In this document: one piece after another, positions 17,362 to 25,015 of the stretch | Position numbering within the stretch: the stretch's first letter is position 1 | Layout of the letters: every line of letters begins with the position of its first letter | NCBI GenBank assembly: GCA_964594235.1 | Contig: CAZQMF010000008.1 | Coordinates: forward strand, 1 to 44,891 | From: CAYLHS01 sp964594235 | Lineage (GTDB): Bacteria; Actinomycetota; Acidimicrobiia; Spongiisociales; UBA4744 | DNA length: 44,891 bases | Direction of reading: 5' to 3' | Notes under the pieces: generated by a model | Databases searched by the model: none | What the model was told of the DNA's origin: nothing | The model's input: the letters and a program-made list of their open reading frames with translations, nothing else | Made by a program: the position numbers and the translations under genes

Positions 17362-17613
17362 GTTGTCTCCTTTTCTGTTGGAGACCGGCACCAGATGGGT
17401 CCGACCCACCTCCCACTTCGAAACGGTCTCTGTTTCGGAGTTTCCCCCGGGTTTTGTCCCGTTTCGTCACGACCGTGGCGCCGAGAGGGCATCCGCCGAA
17501 TGCTTCGATACTCCCTCTTCCTCGTCACCCCGAAGGGTCTGGCGCTGAAGATGACATGTGCCGATCTCGAGAATGAAGGATACCTGCCAAACACACTGTG
17601 GGCGTCGTCGGAT
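17362..17613. other. glmM-glmS intergenic region
   Basis: 252 bp between two minus-strand genes. It contains the glmS Shine-Dalgarno and a small inverted repeat CGAAAC/GTTTCG (17419-17424, 17432-17437). No convincing promoter, terminator with T-run, riboswitch or coding sequence was recognised. Confidence 0.4.
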
Positions 17614-18945
17614 TCAGCCGAGCTCCCTGCGGACGATCGCGACGAGCTCGTCGGTGATGGTGACCGCCTCGTCTCGAGTGGGCGCTTCGACCATGACCCT
17701 GACGACGGGTTCGGTACCCGAGGGCCGGATCAGGATGCGACCGTTGCCTGCGAGGCGCCCTTCGATGGAGGACACCGCTTCCCATAGGATGTCGGCTTCG
17801 GTCAGCCGGTTCTTGTCGGCGACTCGGACGTTCCTGAGGATCTGCGGGAACTCGGTGATCGTCTCCGCTCTCAGCTCCCGCAGCTCCTTGCCGGTGATCG
17901 CAAGGACTTCGAGCAGACGCACGGCCGTCAGGAGCCCATCACCGGTCTCGCCGAAGGTTGAGAAGATGACGTGCCCTGACTGCTCACCGCCGAGAACCGC
18001 TCGCCGCTCCCACATCGCCTCTTTCACATATCGGTCGCCGACTTGGGTCTCGATCAGCTCGATTCCCATCTCGTGCATGGCCTTGCGAAAGCCAAGATTC
18101 GCCATGACGGTCGCCACGACCACGTTCTTGCGAAGCTTGCCGGTTCTCTTCAGGTGTCGGGCGATGATTGCCATGATCACATCCCCGTTCGCCGGCACAC
18201 CGTTCTCATCGACAGCGATCAGCCGGTCGGCGTCACCATCGAATGCCAGCCCGATGCGTCCCTCGCACCTGGCCGCGAGGAAACCAGGATGGGCGGCACC
18301 ACAGCCGTCGTTGATGTTGGTGCCGTCCGGTTCGGCGCAGATGACCTCCACATCGGCGCTCATCCTGCGGAACAGCTCGGGAGCGACCCTGGTTGCGGCG
18401 CCATTCGCGCAGTCCAGGAGCAGCCTGAAGCCGTTCAACGAGTACGGCATCGTGTCCTTCAAGAACGTCAGGTACCGGTTCTCGGCGTCTGTCATCACGA
18501 AGCGCGTGCCGACCCGGTCCCCTGATGCGAGATGCCACGGGCTCCCCCTGCGGAGTCTGGCCTCGATCCGATCCTCCCGCTCATCCGCGAGCTTCGCTCC
18601 TCGGTGATCCAACAGTTTGATGCCGTTGTCGATGGCGGGGTTGTGCGATGCCGAGACGATTACCCCCATTGCGGCTCCCGTCTCCGCCACGAGATGTGAG
18701 ATCCCGCCGGATGGCAGGATGCCAACGTCGAGGCTGTCGACACCGATGGAGTGCAAGCCGGCCTGGAACGCCTCCGACAGCATCTCTCCGGAGCGGCGCG
18801 TGTCACGACCGATGAGAACGGACTCGCGACGTATCTCCTCAGCGGTCGCACGGCCAAGTGCGAGGGCGAGGTCCGCCGTCAGCTCGGTATTGGCAACACC
18901 GCGGATCCCGTCGGTGCCAAATAGACGGCCGCCCCTATCGAGCAT
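17614..18945 (-). CDS. glmM: Phosphoglucosamine mutase
   Basis: 443 aa. Interconverts glucosamine-6-P and glucosamine-1-P. The catalytic phosphoserine is Ser100 in VSASHNPAIDNG. The Mg-binding loop DGDADRLIAVDENG (about 233-246), the sugar-binding GGEQSGH (about 324-330) and the C-terminal phosphate loop RPSGTEPVVRVM are all present. It starts MLDRGGRLFGTDGIRG directly after the rpsI stop with no gap, so it belongs to the rplM-rpsI-glmM transcript. Confidence 0.98.
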   Translation of the reverse strand: MLDRGGRLFGTDGIRGVANTELTADLALALGRATAEEIRRESVLIGRDTRRSGEMLSEAFQAGLHSIGVDSLDVGILPSGGISHLVAETGAAMGVIVSASHNPAIDNGIKLLDHRGAKLADEREDRIEARLRRGSPWHLASGDRVGTRFVMTDAENRYLTFLKDTMPYSLNGFRLLLDCANGAATRVAPELFRRMSADVEVICAEPDGTNINDGCGAAHPGFLAARCEGRIGLAFDGDADRLIAVDENGVPANGDVIMAIIARHLKRTGKLRKNVVVATVMANLGFRKAMHEMGIELIETQVGDRYVKEAMWERRAVLGGEQSGHVIFSTFGETGDGLLTAVRLLEVLAITGKELRELRAETITEFPQILRNVRVADKNRLTEADILWEAVSSIEGRLAGNGRILIRPSGTEPVVRVMVEAPTRDEAVTITDELVAIVRRELG

Positions 18946-19338
18946 CTACCGCTTCGTGTACTGCGGTGCCTTGCGGGCCTTGCGCAAGCCGTACTTCTTG
19001 CGTTCGACCTTCCGGGCGTCGCGGGTGAGAAACCCAGCCTTCTTCAAGGAGGTGCGCAGCTCAGGTTCGAGCACGACAAGCGCTCGAGAGATGCCGAGCC
19101 GCAAAGCATCAGACTGACCTGTGGTGCCGCCACCCTGCAATGTGGCCTTGATGTCGTAACGTCCCTCACGGTTGGCCTCCCGCAGAGGAGCAAGAACCCG
19201 CAGGCGCAGCGCCATGGTTGGGAAGTAGGCCTCGAGCGGACGGTCGTTCAGGGTGACCGCCCCTGTACCGTCGTACAGGCGAACCCGCGCAACGGACTCC
19301 TTCCGGCGACCGGTTGCCTGGACCAGCATCTTTGCCAT
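18946..19338 (-). CDS. rpsI: Ribosomal protein uS9
   Basis: 130 aa, 30S subunit. Its extreme C-terminal KKYGLRKARKAPQYTKR ends in the conserved arginine that touches P-site tRNA. GRRKESVARVRL near the N-terminus and GGGTTGQSDALRLGISRAL are diagnostic. The ATG overlaps the rplM stop (TGATG), the usual rplM-rpsI pairing. Confidence 0.98.
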   Translation of the reverse strand: MAKMLVQATGRRKESVARVRLYDGTGAVTLNDRPLEAYFPTMALRLRVLAPLREANREGRYDIKATLQGGGTTGQSDALRLGISRALVVLEPELRTSLKKAGFLTRDARKVERKKYGLRKARKAPQYTKR

Positions 19339-19787
19339 CAGGACTCCACCTTTCGGATGTCGAACGCAAGCTCCTTGGGCATCTGCGCCTCGTGGGGATG
19401 ATCAGGGCCGGCATGCACCTTGAGTTTGCGCAGCATCTGACGTCCCAGACGGTTCTTTGGAAGCATGCCGCGGACTGCCCGCCGCACGATCTCCTCGGGG
19501 CGCCTGCCGCGCAGCGACTCGAGCCCTTCTTCGGTCAGGCCGCCCGGATACCCGGAGTGCCGGTAGTACATCTTGTCCCTGCCACTCACCCGGACCTTCT
19601 CCGCATTGACAATGATCACGAAGTCGCCGGTATCGAGGTGTGGCGCTTGAATCGGCTTGTGTTTGCCTCGAAGAATGCGGGCTACCTCGGACGACAACCG
19701 CCCGAGGGGAAGGTCGGCAGCGTCGACAACGAACCACTCTCGTTGTACGTCTGCGGCCTTGGGTGAATACGTCTTCTGCAGCCTCAT
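19338..19787 (-). CDS. rplM: Ribosomal protein uL13
   Basis: 149 aa, early-assembly 50S protein. WFVVDAADLPLGRLSSEVARILRGKHKP, the VRVSGRDKMYYRHSGYPGG block and RAVRGMLPKNRLGRQMLRKL are family signatures. First gene of rplM-rpsI-glmM. Only a weak GAGG precedes the start; a separate promoter with a leader of about 40 nt is proposed upstream. Confidence 0.98.
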   Translation of the reverse strand: MRLQKTYSPKAADVQREWFVVDAADLPLGRLSSEVARILRGKHKPIQAPHLDTGDFVIIVNAEKVRVSGRDKMYYRHSGYPGGLTEEGLESLRGRRPEEIVRRAVRGMLPKNRLGRQMLRKLKVHAGPDHPHEAQMPKELAFDIRKVES

Positions 19788-19831
19788 GAAAACCTCGCGA
19801 GGGAAGATTCCGAGAGTCTCGGAGCCGCCAC

Positions 19832-19861
19832 ATAGTAAACGGCGACCGGGCCAATCGCCAA
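19832..19861 (-). promoter_or_regulatory. Putative promoter of rplM-rpsI-glmM
   Basis: On the minus strand TTGGCG (19861-19856), 18 bp, TACTAT (19837-19832). This would give a leader of about 40 nt before rplM ATG 19787. A small inverted repeat CCGAG-AGT-CTCGG lies in that leader. Confidence 0.4.
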
Positions 19862-19871
19862 TTGGAAGGTT

Positions 19872-20017
19872 CTCAGTTGTCGGTTGTCAGTTGTCGGTAA
19901 GACGCTCGCCCCATGATGGCGGAACGCGTTCGTTCGTACGAAGAGCGAGAACCGAAAACCGAAGACCGCGAGCGCAGCGGGCCGGCAGGTGCGGCTGCCG
20001 CGGCTCGCCTCGCGAGC
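19872..20017. repeat. Intergenic heptamer-repeat element B
   Basis: Left block of tandem 7-mers CTCAGTT, GTCGGTT, GTCAGTT, GTCGGTA (19872-19899). Right block GAGAACC, GAAAACC, GAAGACC (19947-19967), which is near the inverse complement of the left unit. It ends with the hairpin GCTCGC-CTC-GCGAGC (20003-20017), just before the ilvA promoter. Lies between the divergent rplM and ilvA genes. No coding sequence is supported. Confidence 0.7.
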
Positions 20018-20022
20018 GGCGG

Positions 20023-20028
20023 TAGCCT
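20023..20028 (+). promoter_or_regulatory. -10 box for leaderless ilvA start at 20035
   Basis: TAGCCT, 6 nt, GTG 20035; identical hexamer and spacing to the box at 1023. Confidence 0.5.
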
Positions 20029-20034
20029 GACTCC

Positions 20035-21225
20035 GTGCAACTCATCACACTGGATGACATCACCGCAGCCCGGGAACGCATCGGCGACGCCGCCATCCCG
20101 ACACCGATGCTGCACTCTGCGTCGTTTTCGCGCATGACCGGCAGAGAGATCTGGCTGAAGGCAGAGAACCTCCAACGGACCGGCTCGTTCAAGATCCGGG
20201 GCGCCTCCAACGTCATCGCACAGCTCGACGCCCCCGGCGGCGTGGTGGCAGGATCGGCCGGCAACCATGCCCAGGGCGTTGCGCTGGCAGCACAGCTCGC
20301 GGGGGTGCCGGCGACGATCTTCATGCCTTCGTCTGCTGCCATACCCAAGGTGGAGGCCACACGGTCATACGGGGCCGATGTGCGACTCGGGGGTGACGAC
20401 ATTCAAGCGGCGGTCGATGCGGCACGCCACTTCGCCGAGGAGACCGGCGCCCGCTTCATCCATCCGTTCGACGATCCTGGCATCATCGCCGGCCAGGGGA
20501 CCCTGGGACTCGAAATTGTCGAGCAGCTGCCCGATGTCGGCACGCTCGTCGTCCCTGTCGGCGGCGGTGGCCTGATTTCCGGAACGGCGGTAGCCGTATT
20601 GGCGCTCAAACCCGACGTGCGGATCATCGGAGTGGAAATCTCCTCGGTTGCGCCGTATCTCGCTTCAAGGGGCCTGGATCGCCCCCTTTCTGTCCCCTAC
20701 CACCCCACGGTTGCCGACGGCATAGCCGTGCCGGTCCCTTCTGAACTCGCGTTTCGGCACATAGAGCGCTATGTCCATGACATCGTCACCGTCGACGATC
20801 GCGAAGCGGCGCAGGCCGTCATGCTGCTCATGGAACGCGCGAAACTGGTCGTGGAGGGAGCAGGTTCGGTCGGAGTCGCTGCGTTGTTGGAGGACCGCCT
20901 CCCAGCATCACCGGATCCGATCGCCGTCGTTCTCTCCGGCGGCAACATCGATCTGCTGCTCGTCGGGAAGGTCATCCGGTACGGCCTCGAGGCAGCCGAA
21001 CGATACGCCTGGTTCCGGGTGCTCATCCCGGACGCGCCCGGCCAGCTCGCGAGCATCCTGAATCTCATCGCCGATCTCGGAGCCAATGTCCTCACGGTCA
21101 ACCACCGCAGGGAAGGTGCGGGTCTGCCATTTGGAACGACGGAGCTCGGTATCGCCGTCGAGACGGCCGGCCCCGAGCAGACTGCCGAACTCCGAGCGGC
21201 CCTGACTGCCTACTCGTCCGGGTAG
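20035..21225 (+). CDS. ilvA: Threonine ammonia-lyase (dehydratase) with C-terminal ACT domain
   Basis: 396 aa, PLP enzyme making 2-oxobutanoate from threonine. The PLP lysine is Lys53 in RTGSFKIRGA, and the phosphate-binding loop is VGGGGLISGTA (about 176-186). VVLSGGNIDLLLVGK closes the catalytic domain. An ACT domain (about 323-396: WFRVLIPDAPGQLASILNLIADLGANV) suggests allosteric control. The length matches the short ACT-bearing form rather than the ~510-aa E. coli IlvA, so a catabolic TdcB-like role remains possible. Start is GTG. Its 3' end overlaps truA by 16 bp, convergently. Confidence 0.93.
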   Translation: MQLITLDDITAARERIGDAAIPTPMLHSASFSRMTGREIWLKAENLQRTGSFKIRGASNVIAQLDAPGGVVAGSAGNHAQGVALAAQLAGVPATIFMPSSAAIPKVEATRSYGADVRLGGDDIQAAVDAARHFAEETGARFIHPFDDPGIIAGQGTLGLEIVEQLPDVGTLVVPVGGGGLISGTAVAVLALKPDVRIIGVEISSVAPYLASRGLDRPLSVPYHPTVADGIAVPVPSELAFRHIERYVHDIVTVDDREAAQAVMLLMERAKLVVEGAGSVGVAALLEDRLPASPDPIAVVLSGGNIDLLLVGKVIRYGLEAAERYAWFRVLIPDAPGQLASILNLIADLGANVLTVNHRREGAGLPFGTTELGIAVETAGPEQTAELRAALTAYSSG

Positions 21226-21947
21226 GCAACGTCCCACAGGACGAGACCGTGTGGTGGCGCAGCTCCCTTGGCGGCAGCTCGATCGCGCATGGAGAGGATC
21301 GCAGGCACGTCTCCCGGGTCGATCCGACCTCGACCAACCTCGACGCACAGTGCCACCATCGAGCGCACCATTTGATGGCAGAACGAGGTGGCCGTCACCC
21401 AGAACTCGACGATGTCGCCGTCTCGGACCCACGATGCCTCGAGTACCTGCCGAACGGTGCTGCGTCCCTCGGCTCTACGACACAGCGACGCGAAGTCGTG
21501 CTCACCGACGAACGCCTCGGCGGCACGCTTCATCGCCTCGATATCGAGGGTCTCCGGGATGTGCCATGTTGTCAATCTCAGGAGTGGATCGGGTGCCGGC
21601 CGGTTGAGGATCGTGTACCGGTAGCTCCGTGACACTGCGGTGAACCGGGCGGAGAACCCCTCCTTGACCTCGCTGCATGCAGTTGCTGCGACCTCGACCG
21701 GAAGGAGGCCGTTGAGCGAACGGATCAACCGTTCGCTATCGACCGCCGTTTCGGTTCTGAAGGAGACAACCTGTCGCCTGGCATGCACACCGGCATCGGT
21801 GCGACCGGCGACGGTCGTTCCGACGGGGCCGACCACCCTCGCCAGGGCAGCCTCCAACACGCTCTGAACGGTCCGTACATCATGCTGACGCGCATAGCCG
21901 TGAAACGACGTGCCGTCGTAGGAGATGTCCAGCCGGTAGGTGGGCAT
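21210..21947 (-). CDS. truA: tRNA pseudouridine(38-40) synthase TruA
   Basis: 245 aa. Isomerises uridines 38-40 of the anticodon arm. The catalytic Asp51 lies in AGRTDAGVHA. It starts MPTYRLDISYDGTSFHGYARQ, and SFCHQMVRSMVALCVEVGRG is the conserved C-terminal helix. ATG 21947 overlaps the stop of the Yip1-like gene (TGATG), so an upstream frame extension to 22256 is rejected. Confidence 0.97.
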   Translation of the reverse strand: MPTYRLDISYDGTSFHGYARQHDVRTVQSVLEAALARVVGPVGTTVAGRTDAGVHARRQVVSFRTETAVDSERLIRSLNGLLPVEVAATACSEVKEGFSARFTAVSRSYRYTILNRPAPDPLLRLTTWHIPETLDIEAMKRAAEAFVGEHDFASLCRRAEGRSTVRQVLEASWVRDGDIVEFWVTATSFCHQMVRSMVALCVEVGRGRIDPGDVPAILSMRDRAAAKGAAPPHGLVLWDVAYPDE

Positions 21948-22480
21948 CACCCAAGTCCAAGGATCGCCGTGAGGTCGAGGCCGAGCCCGATGAGACTCGC
22001 CGCCCACCAGACAGCGAACGCGAGCAAGGTGGCACTGACGGCGTGGGAGAAGTCGAAGTCGAAGAGCACCTTTGTCGCCGACACGACTGCCGCAAAGAAC
22101 CACACGAAGCCCACGACGACGATCGCCGTGTCCACGGGTGTCAGAAGGAGGAGACCCACAGCGGACACCACGAGCGGCGCGTGGGCGAATCCGATGAGGC
22201 GCAGGATTGTCTGTCCACGCCCACGGCCGTTGAACAGCTTGACTCCGACGACCCACAGTGCCCCTCCGAGAATCAACCAGCCGACCAAGCCTCCCAACAC
22301 CAATTTCAGCAGGCCAATCATGGAGAGTTGCAGAGGTCTGCCAACCGCAATCGTGAGCGCGATCAGCGCGTAGACGAGTGCGACGACGATCACCGCATTG
22401 CCGGTTGCGTAGTCGTCGAAGATCAGCTCCGTGAAGAACCGGCGATCGAGTCGAGCGGCGCGCACCATCTGGCGAAACAT
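21947..22480 (-). CDS. Yip1-domain-like integral membrane protein
   Basis: 177 aa. About five hydrophobic segments (roughly 27-45, 55-80, 95-112, 116-135 and 147-175) follow a short basic N-terminus (MFRQMVRAARLDRRFF). The layout and the LRLIGFAHAPLVVSAVG motif recall the Yip1 family of small polytopic proteins. Function in bacteria is not established. It is first in a two-gene unit with truA and has its own leaderless -10 box. Confidence 0.68.
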   Translation of the reverse strand: MFRQMVRAARLDRRFFTELIFDDYATGNAVIVVALVYALIALTIAVGRPLQLSMIGLLKLVLGGLVGWLILGGALWVVGVKLFNGRGRGQTILRLIGFAHAPLVVSAVGLLLLTPVDTAIVVVGFVWFFAAVVSATKVLFDFDFSHAVSATLLAFAVWWAASLIGLGLDLTAILGLG

Positions 22481-22486
22481 CCCCGG

Positions 22487-22492
22487 AGCGTA
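22487..22492 (-). promoter_or_regulatory. -10 box for leaderless start at 22480
   Basis: Minus-strand TACGCT, 6 nt, ATG; matches the box at 30-35 in hexamer and spacer length. Confidence 0.5.
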
Positions 22493-22505
22493 CCAGCGGC
22501 CGTTT

Positions 22506-23039
22506 CTAGCTCGACCCGAGCAAGCGGAGCTTTGCAGCAGGACGCAGCAGTGAGGGGTCGCTGCGAGGCAGCCGGTCCAGATCGAACCACTTCGACTCGT
22601 CGACGCCGTCGCCGGCCGTGATCTTCCAGGTCCCGGCGACGAAGGCGGACCGAACGTCGAAGTGCTCGTGCGCGGAGTCAGTGCCCCTGGCAGGGAACTG
22701 GTGGATGTCCACGTCGAACAGTCCGAGCCATTCCAGGTCGGTCAGGCCGGTTTCCTCTTCGATCTCTCTGCGCTGGGCAGCGATCAAGTCCACGTCGCTT
22801 GGCTCTATGTGACCGCCCGGTTGAAGCCACGCGCGAAGTTTCCGGTGCCACACCAGCAGCAGAGACGTTCGATCCGGCGAGAGCACGAACCCGCTGGCGG
22901 TGATATGACCCGGCTCGAAGCAGGTTCTCGAGAAGAGGTCGGGCATTTCCAGTGACCTGATCCGGTTGAGGTACGACTTCTCGCGTTCGTCGAACGGCAC
23001 GATGCCGTCGAGCAGCTCGTGGAGATCTGCCGCGTTCAC
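22506..23039 (-). CDS. NUDIX hydrolase
   Basis: 177 aa, GTG start. The Nudix box begins at GGHIEPSDVD (75-84) and continues through REIEEETGL to residue 99. The protein has an N-terminal helical extension (LHELLDGIVPFDEREKSYLNRI) and the strand HITASGFVLSPDRTSLLLVWHRKLRAWLQPGGH. The C-terminal ESKWFDLDRLP is typical of NUDIX enzymes acting on nucleotide derivatives. Substrate unknown. It is divergent from the DUF2007 gene with 39 bp between start codons, each with its own -10 box. Confidence 0.9.
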   Translation of the reverse strand: MNAADLHELLDGIVPFDEREKSYLNRIRSLEMPDLFSRTCFEPGHITASGFVLSPDRTSLLLVWHRKLRAWLQPGGHIEPSDVDLIAAQRREIEEETGLTDLEWLGLFDVDIHQFPARGTDSAHEHFDVRSAFVAGTWKITAGDGVDESKWFDLDRLPRSDPSLLRPAAKLRLLGSS

Positions 23040-23045
23040 CCGGCA

Positions 23046-23051
23046 ACCGTA
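23046..23051 (-). promoter_or_regulatory. -10 box for leaderless NUDIX start at 23039
   Basis: Minus-strand TACGGT, 6 nt, GTG. Confidence 0.5.
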
Positions 23052-23066
23052 TCAGTCCACGCTGAG

Positions 23067-23072
23067 TATCGT
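23067..23072 (+). promoter_or_regulatory. -10 box for leaderless start at 23079
   Basis: TATCGT, 6 nt, ATG. The two divergent -10 boxes here are only 15 bp apart. Confidence 0.5.
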
Positions 23073-23078
23073 CTTTCC

Positions 23079-23378
23079 ATGGAGCGAATCGCAGAGTTCA
23101 CCCATAGAGCGGAAGCGGAGCTCGCTCGCGCGTCCTTGGAAGCAGACGGAATCCCGGCGCTTCTCGTCGGGGACGATGTCGGTGGCGTCTATCCGGGGGC
23201 ACTGCCTGTCTACCTCCTCGTCGATCCGGTCGACCGGGATCGCGCGAGAGAGGTGCTCGAACCGATGCATCCCACCGGGGCCCCCCTCACCGACAGCCTT
23301 CCCGGTTGGGCGGTCCTCGGCCTGATCCTCGCCGTGCTGATCGCACTCAGCATGTTGGTGCTCACCCTCGCGCACTGA
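23079..23378 (+). CDS. DUF2007-like protein with C-terminal membrane anchor
   Basis: 99 aa. The N-terminal 65 residues (IAEFTHRAEAELARASLEADGIPALLVGDD ending LLVDPVDRDRAREVL) match the DUF2007 ferredoxin-like fold annotated as putative signal transducer. One hydrophobic helix, about 76-97 (WAVLGLILAVLIALSMLVL), would anchor it with the domain inside. ATG 23079 was chosen over an in-frame start at 23019 because of the TATCGT box and the domain boundary. Role unknown. Confidence 0.8.
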   Translation: MERIAEFTHRAEAELARASLEADGIPALLVGDDVGGVYPGALPVYLLVDPVDRDRAREVLEPMHPTGAPLTDSLPGWAVLGLILAVLIALSMLVLTLAH

Positions 23379-23380
23379 AC

Positions 23381-23732
23381 GCTCGCTTCGCGAGCCGTGT
23401 TTCCTCCCCCAGGGAGCAGAGCGACCGTTGGGGGAGGTGGACTCGGCCGCAGGCCGAGGACGGAGGGGGCCGTTCCCACCAACGTAGCTCACTCGCAGCT
23501 CCCGGGGGCGAGTGCGTCCTACCGAGAACCGAAAACCGAAAACCGAGCATGGCGAGAGCAGCGAACCAACAGCCGGACACGTTCTCACACGTCGACTCAC
23601 TGCACGAGCCGACGTCAGTCATCAGTCGTCAGTCATCAGTCATCGGCAAGACGCTGCCTGGGACCGCCACGAGGCCTCGGGGCGAGTGTCTTGCCGAAAA
23701 CCCAGAACCCAAATCCGGCTCGCTGGGCGAGC
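23381..23732. repeat. Intergenic heptamer-repeat element C, hairpin at both ends
   Basis: 352 bp with no supported gene. It opens with GCTCGC-TTC-GCGAGC (23381-23395) and closes with GCTCGC-TGG-GCGAGC (23718-23732). Inside are GAGAACC, GAAAACC, GAAAACC (23524-23544); five units of GTCAGTC/ATCAGTC/ATCGGCA (23614-23648); and GAAAACC, CAGAACC, CAAATCC (23696-23716). The segment after the middle block (GGCAAGACGC, then CTGGGACCGCC) is also found in element E at 27680-27710. Confidence 0.72.
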
Positions 23733-23736
23733 CCTG

Positions 23737-23742
23737 TAGTGT
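23737..23742 (+). promoter_or_regulatory. -10-like box before ATG 23751
   Basis: TAGTGT, 8 nt, ATG; slightly longer spacing than the other leaderless starts. Confidence 0.35.
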
Positions 23743-23750
23743 CGGTCTTG

Positions 23751-24842
23751 ATGGATGTCGAGCTGCGCAGAATTCGCGTGCCGTTCGCTGCCCCCTTCCA
23801 TACGGCGTTGGGAATCCAGCATGATCGGGACGTTCTCTTGGTAGCTGTCGACACGGGCGACAGCACCGGGTGGGGCGAGTGCGTCGCCATGAACGAGCCG
23901 ATCTATACATCCGAGTACGTGTCAGGCGCGCACAGTGTCATTCGGGATGTCCTACTCCCTTTGCTTTCGGGAAGCGGCGTCACCGCACTCACGCTCGGTC
24001 GCATCCTCGCATCGATACAGGGACATCGGATGGCCAAAGCCGCTCTCGAAATGGCCCTTCTCGACGCCGAGCTTCGATCGTCGGCCACGTCGCTGGCAAC
24101 GTTCCTCGGTGCAGCCGGCAACCGAGTCGAGGTCGGCGTGGCACTCGGCATCGATCACGACACGGCCAGGTTGGTGGAGACCGTGCAGCGCTACCTCGAC
24201 CGCGGGTACCGGCGGGTCAAGCTCAAGATCATGCCCGGGTGGGATATCGAACCTGTCGCCGCTGTACGCGAGGCATTCGGTAGCGACCTGGTTCTCCAGG
24301 TCGATGGCAATCGCGCGTATGGGCCTTCCGAGATGGCGCGCCTCTCCGCCTTAGACGCCTTCGATCTCGCCATGATCGAGCAGCCGTTCGGGGATCTCGT
24401 CACTCATGCCACGTTCGCCCGAACGATTCGAACGCCGATCTGCTTGGACGAATCGATCACCTCGACAGAAGCGACCCGCCTCGCGCTTTCTCTGGGTGCC
24501 TGCTCGATCGTGAACATCAAGCCGGGGAGGGTCGGCGGCTATCTGGAGGCGCGCCGCATCCATGACCTGTGCGTGGCTCGAGGCGTGCCCGTATGGTGCG
24601 GCGGCATGTTCGAAACCGGCCTGGGCCGGGCAGCGAATCTGGCACTCGCAGCGTTGCCCGGCTTCACGCTTCCGTCCGACATCTCCGAATCGTCCCGCTA
24701 CTTCGAACGCGACATCACTGATCCGTTCGTGCTCGAGTCCGACGGGACGATCGGCGTGCCGGACGGTCCAGGTATCGGCGTCGCGCCCGATCCAGATCGG
24801 CTCGCAGAGGTCACGACCTCCGTCGAGCACTTCGACATCTAG
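23751..24842 (+). CDS. menC: Enolase-superfamily enzyme, o-succinylbenzoate synthase / N-acylamino-acid racemase type
   Basis: 363 aa. The lysine pair of the muconate-lactonising subgroup is in RRVKLKIMPG (about 160-169). Metal ligands are Asp in VDGNRAYG, Glu in MIEQPFG and Asp in CLDESI. The opposite catalytic lysine is in IVNIKPGRVGG. GGMFETGLGRAANLALAALPG is the usual C-terminal block of OSBS/NAAAR enzymes. OSBS would serve menaquinone synthesis, but no other men gene is nearby, so NAAAR activity or promiscuity is possible. ATG 23751 is preferred; the frame stays open upstream only through repeat DNA. Confidence 0.85.
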   Translation: MDVELRRIRVPFAAPFHTALGIQHDRDVLLVAVDTGDSTGWGECVAMNEPIYTSEYVSGAHSVIRDVLLPLLSGSGVTALTLGRILASIQGHRMAKAALEMALLDAELRSSATSLATFLGAAGNRVEVGVALGIDHDTARLVETVQRYLDRGYRRVKLKIMPGWDIEPVAAVREAFGSDLVLQVDGNRAYGPSEMARLSALDAFDLAMIEQPFGDLVTHATFARTIRTPICLDESITSTEATRLALSLGACSIVNIKPGRVGGYLEARRIHDLCVARGVPVWCGGMFETGLGRAANLALAALPGFTLPSDISESSRYFERDITDPFVLESDGTIGVPDGPGIGVAPDPDRLAEVTTSVEHFDI

Positions 24843-24844
24843 GG

Positions 24845-25015
24845 GCTCGCGAAGCGAGCTTGTACCTCGCATCGCGGCTCGCACCGTTGGAGGAGGTACA
24901 CGTCCGCACCGGGTACGGCTCGCCCCACGGTCGAAGGTGCACGCGGCTCGCGCTCTTACCCAGGACTCAGGACCGAAAACCGACAACGGCTGAAGGCCGT
25001 CAGTCTTCAGCCGTT
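24845..25015. repeat. Intergenic heptamer-repeat element D
   Basis: Begins with hairpin GCTCGC-GAA-GCGAGC (24845-24859), 3 nt after the menC stop. Then GTACCTC, GCATCGC, GGCTCGC (24862-24882), and CAGGACT, CAGGACC, GAAAACC, GACAACG (24961-24988). It ends in the hairpin at 24985-25015. Lies between convergent genes. No gene seen. Confidence 0.65.
24985..25015. terminator. Hairpin overlapping the antiporter stop codon
   Basis: 11-bp perfect stem AACGGCTGAAG / CTTCAGCCGTT with a 9-nt loop that contains the antiporter stop codon (25000-25002). The last codons of the gene are part of the stem, so this end of element D probably serves as terminator for the convergent pair. Confidence 0.6.

Noticed and set aside
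17362..17613. A glmS ribozyme or other riboswitch upstream of glmS
   Set aside because: No recognisable conserved core; only a small inverted repeat and a Shine-Dalgarno were found.
15736..17787. A 683-codon open frame opposite glmS
   Set aside because: Antisense shadow: composition follows the reverse of GlmS codons and it runs through the glmS 5' region.
23397..23750. An N-terminal extension of the MenC-like protein through element C
   Set aside because: The residues derive from heptamer repeats (such as YREPKTENR) and do not resemble any enolase-superfamily leader.
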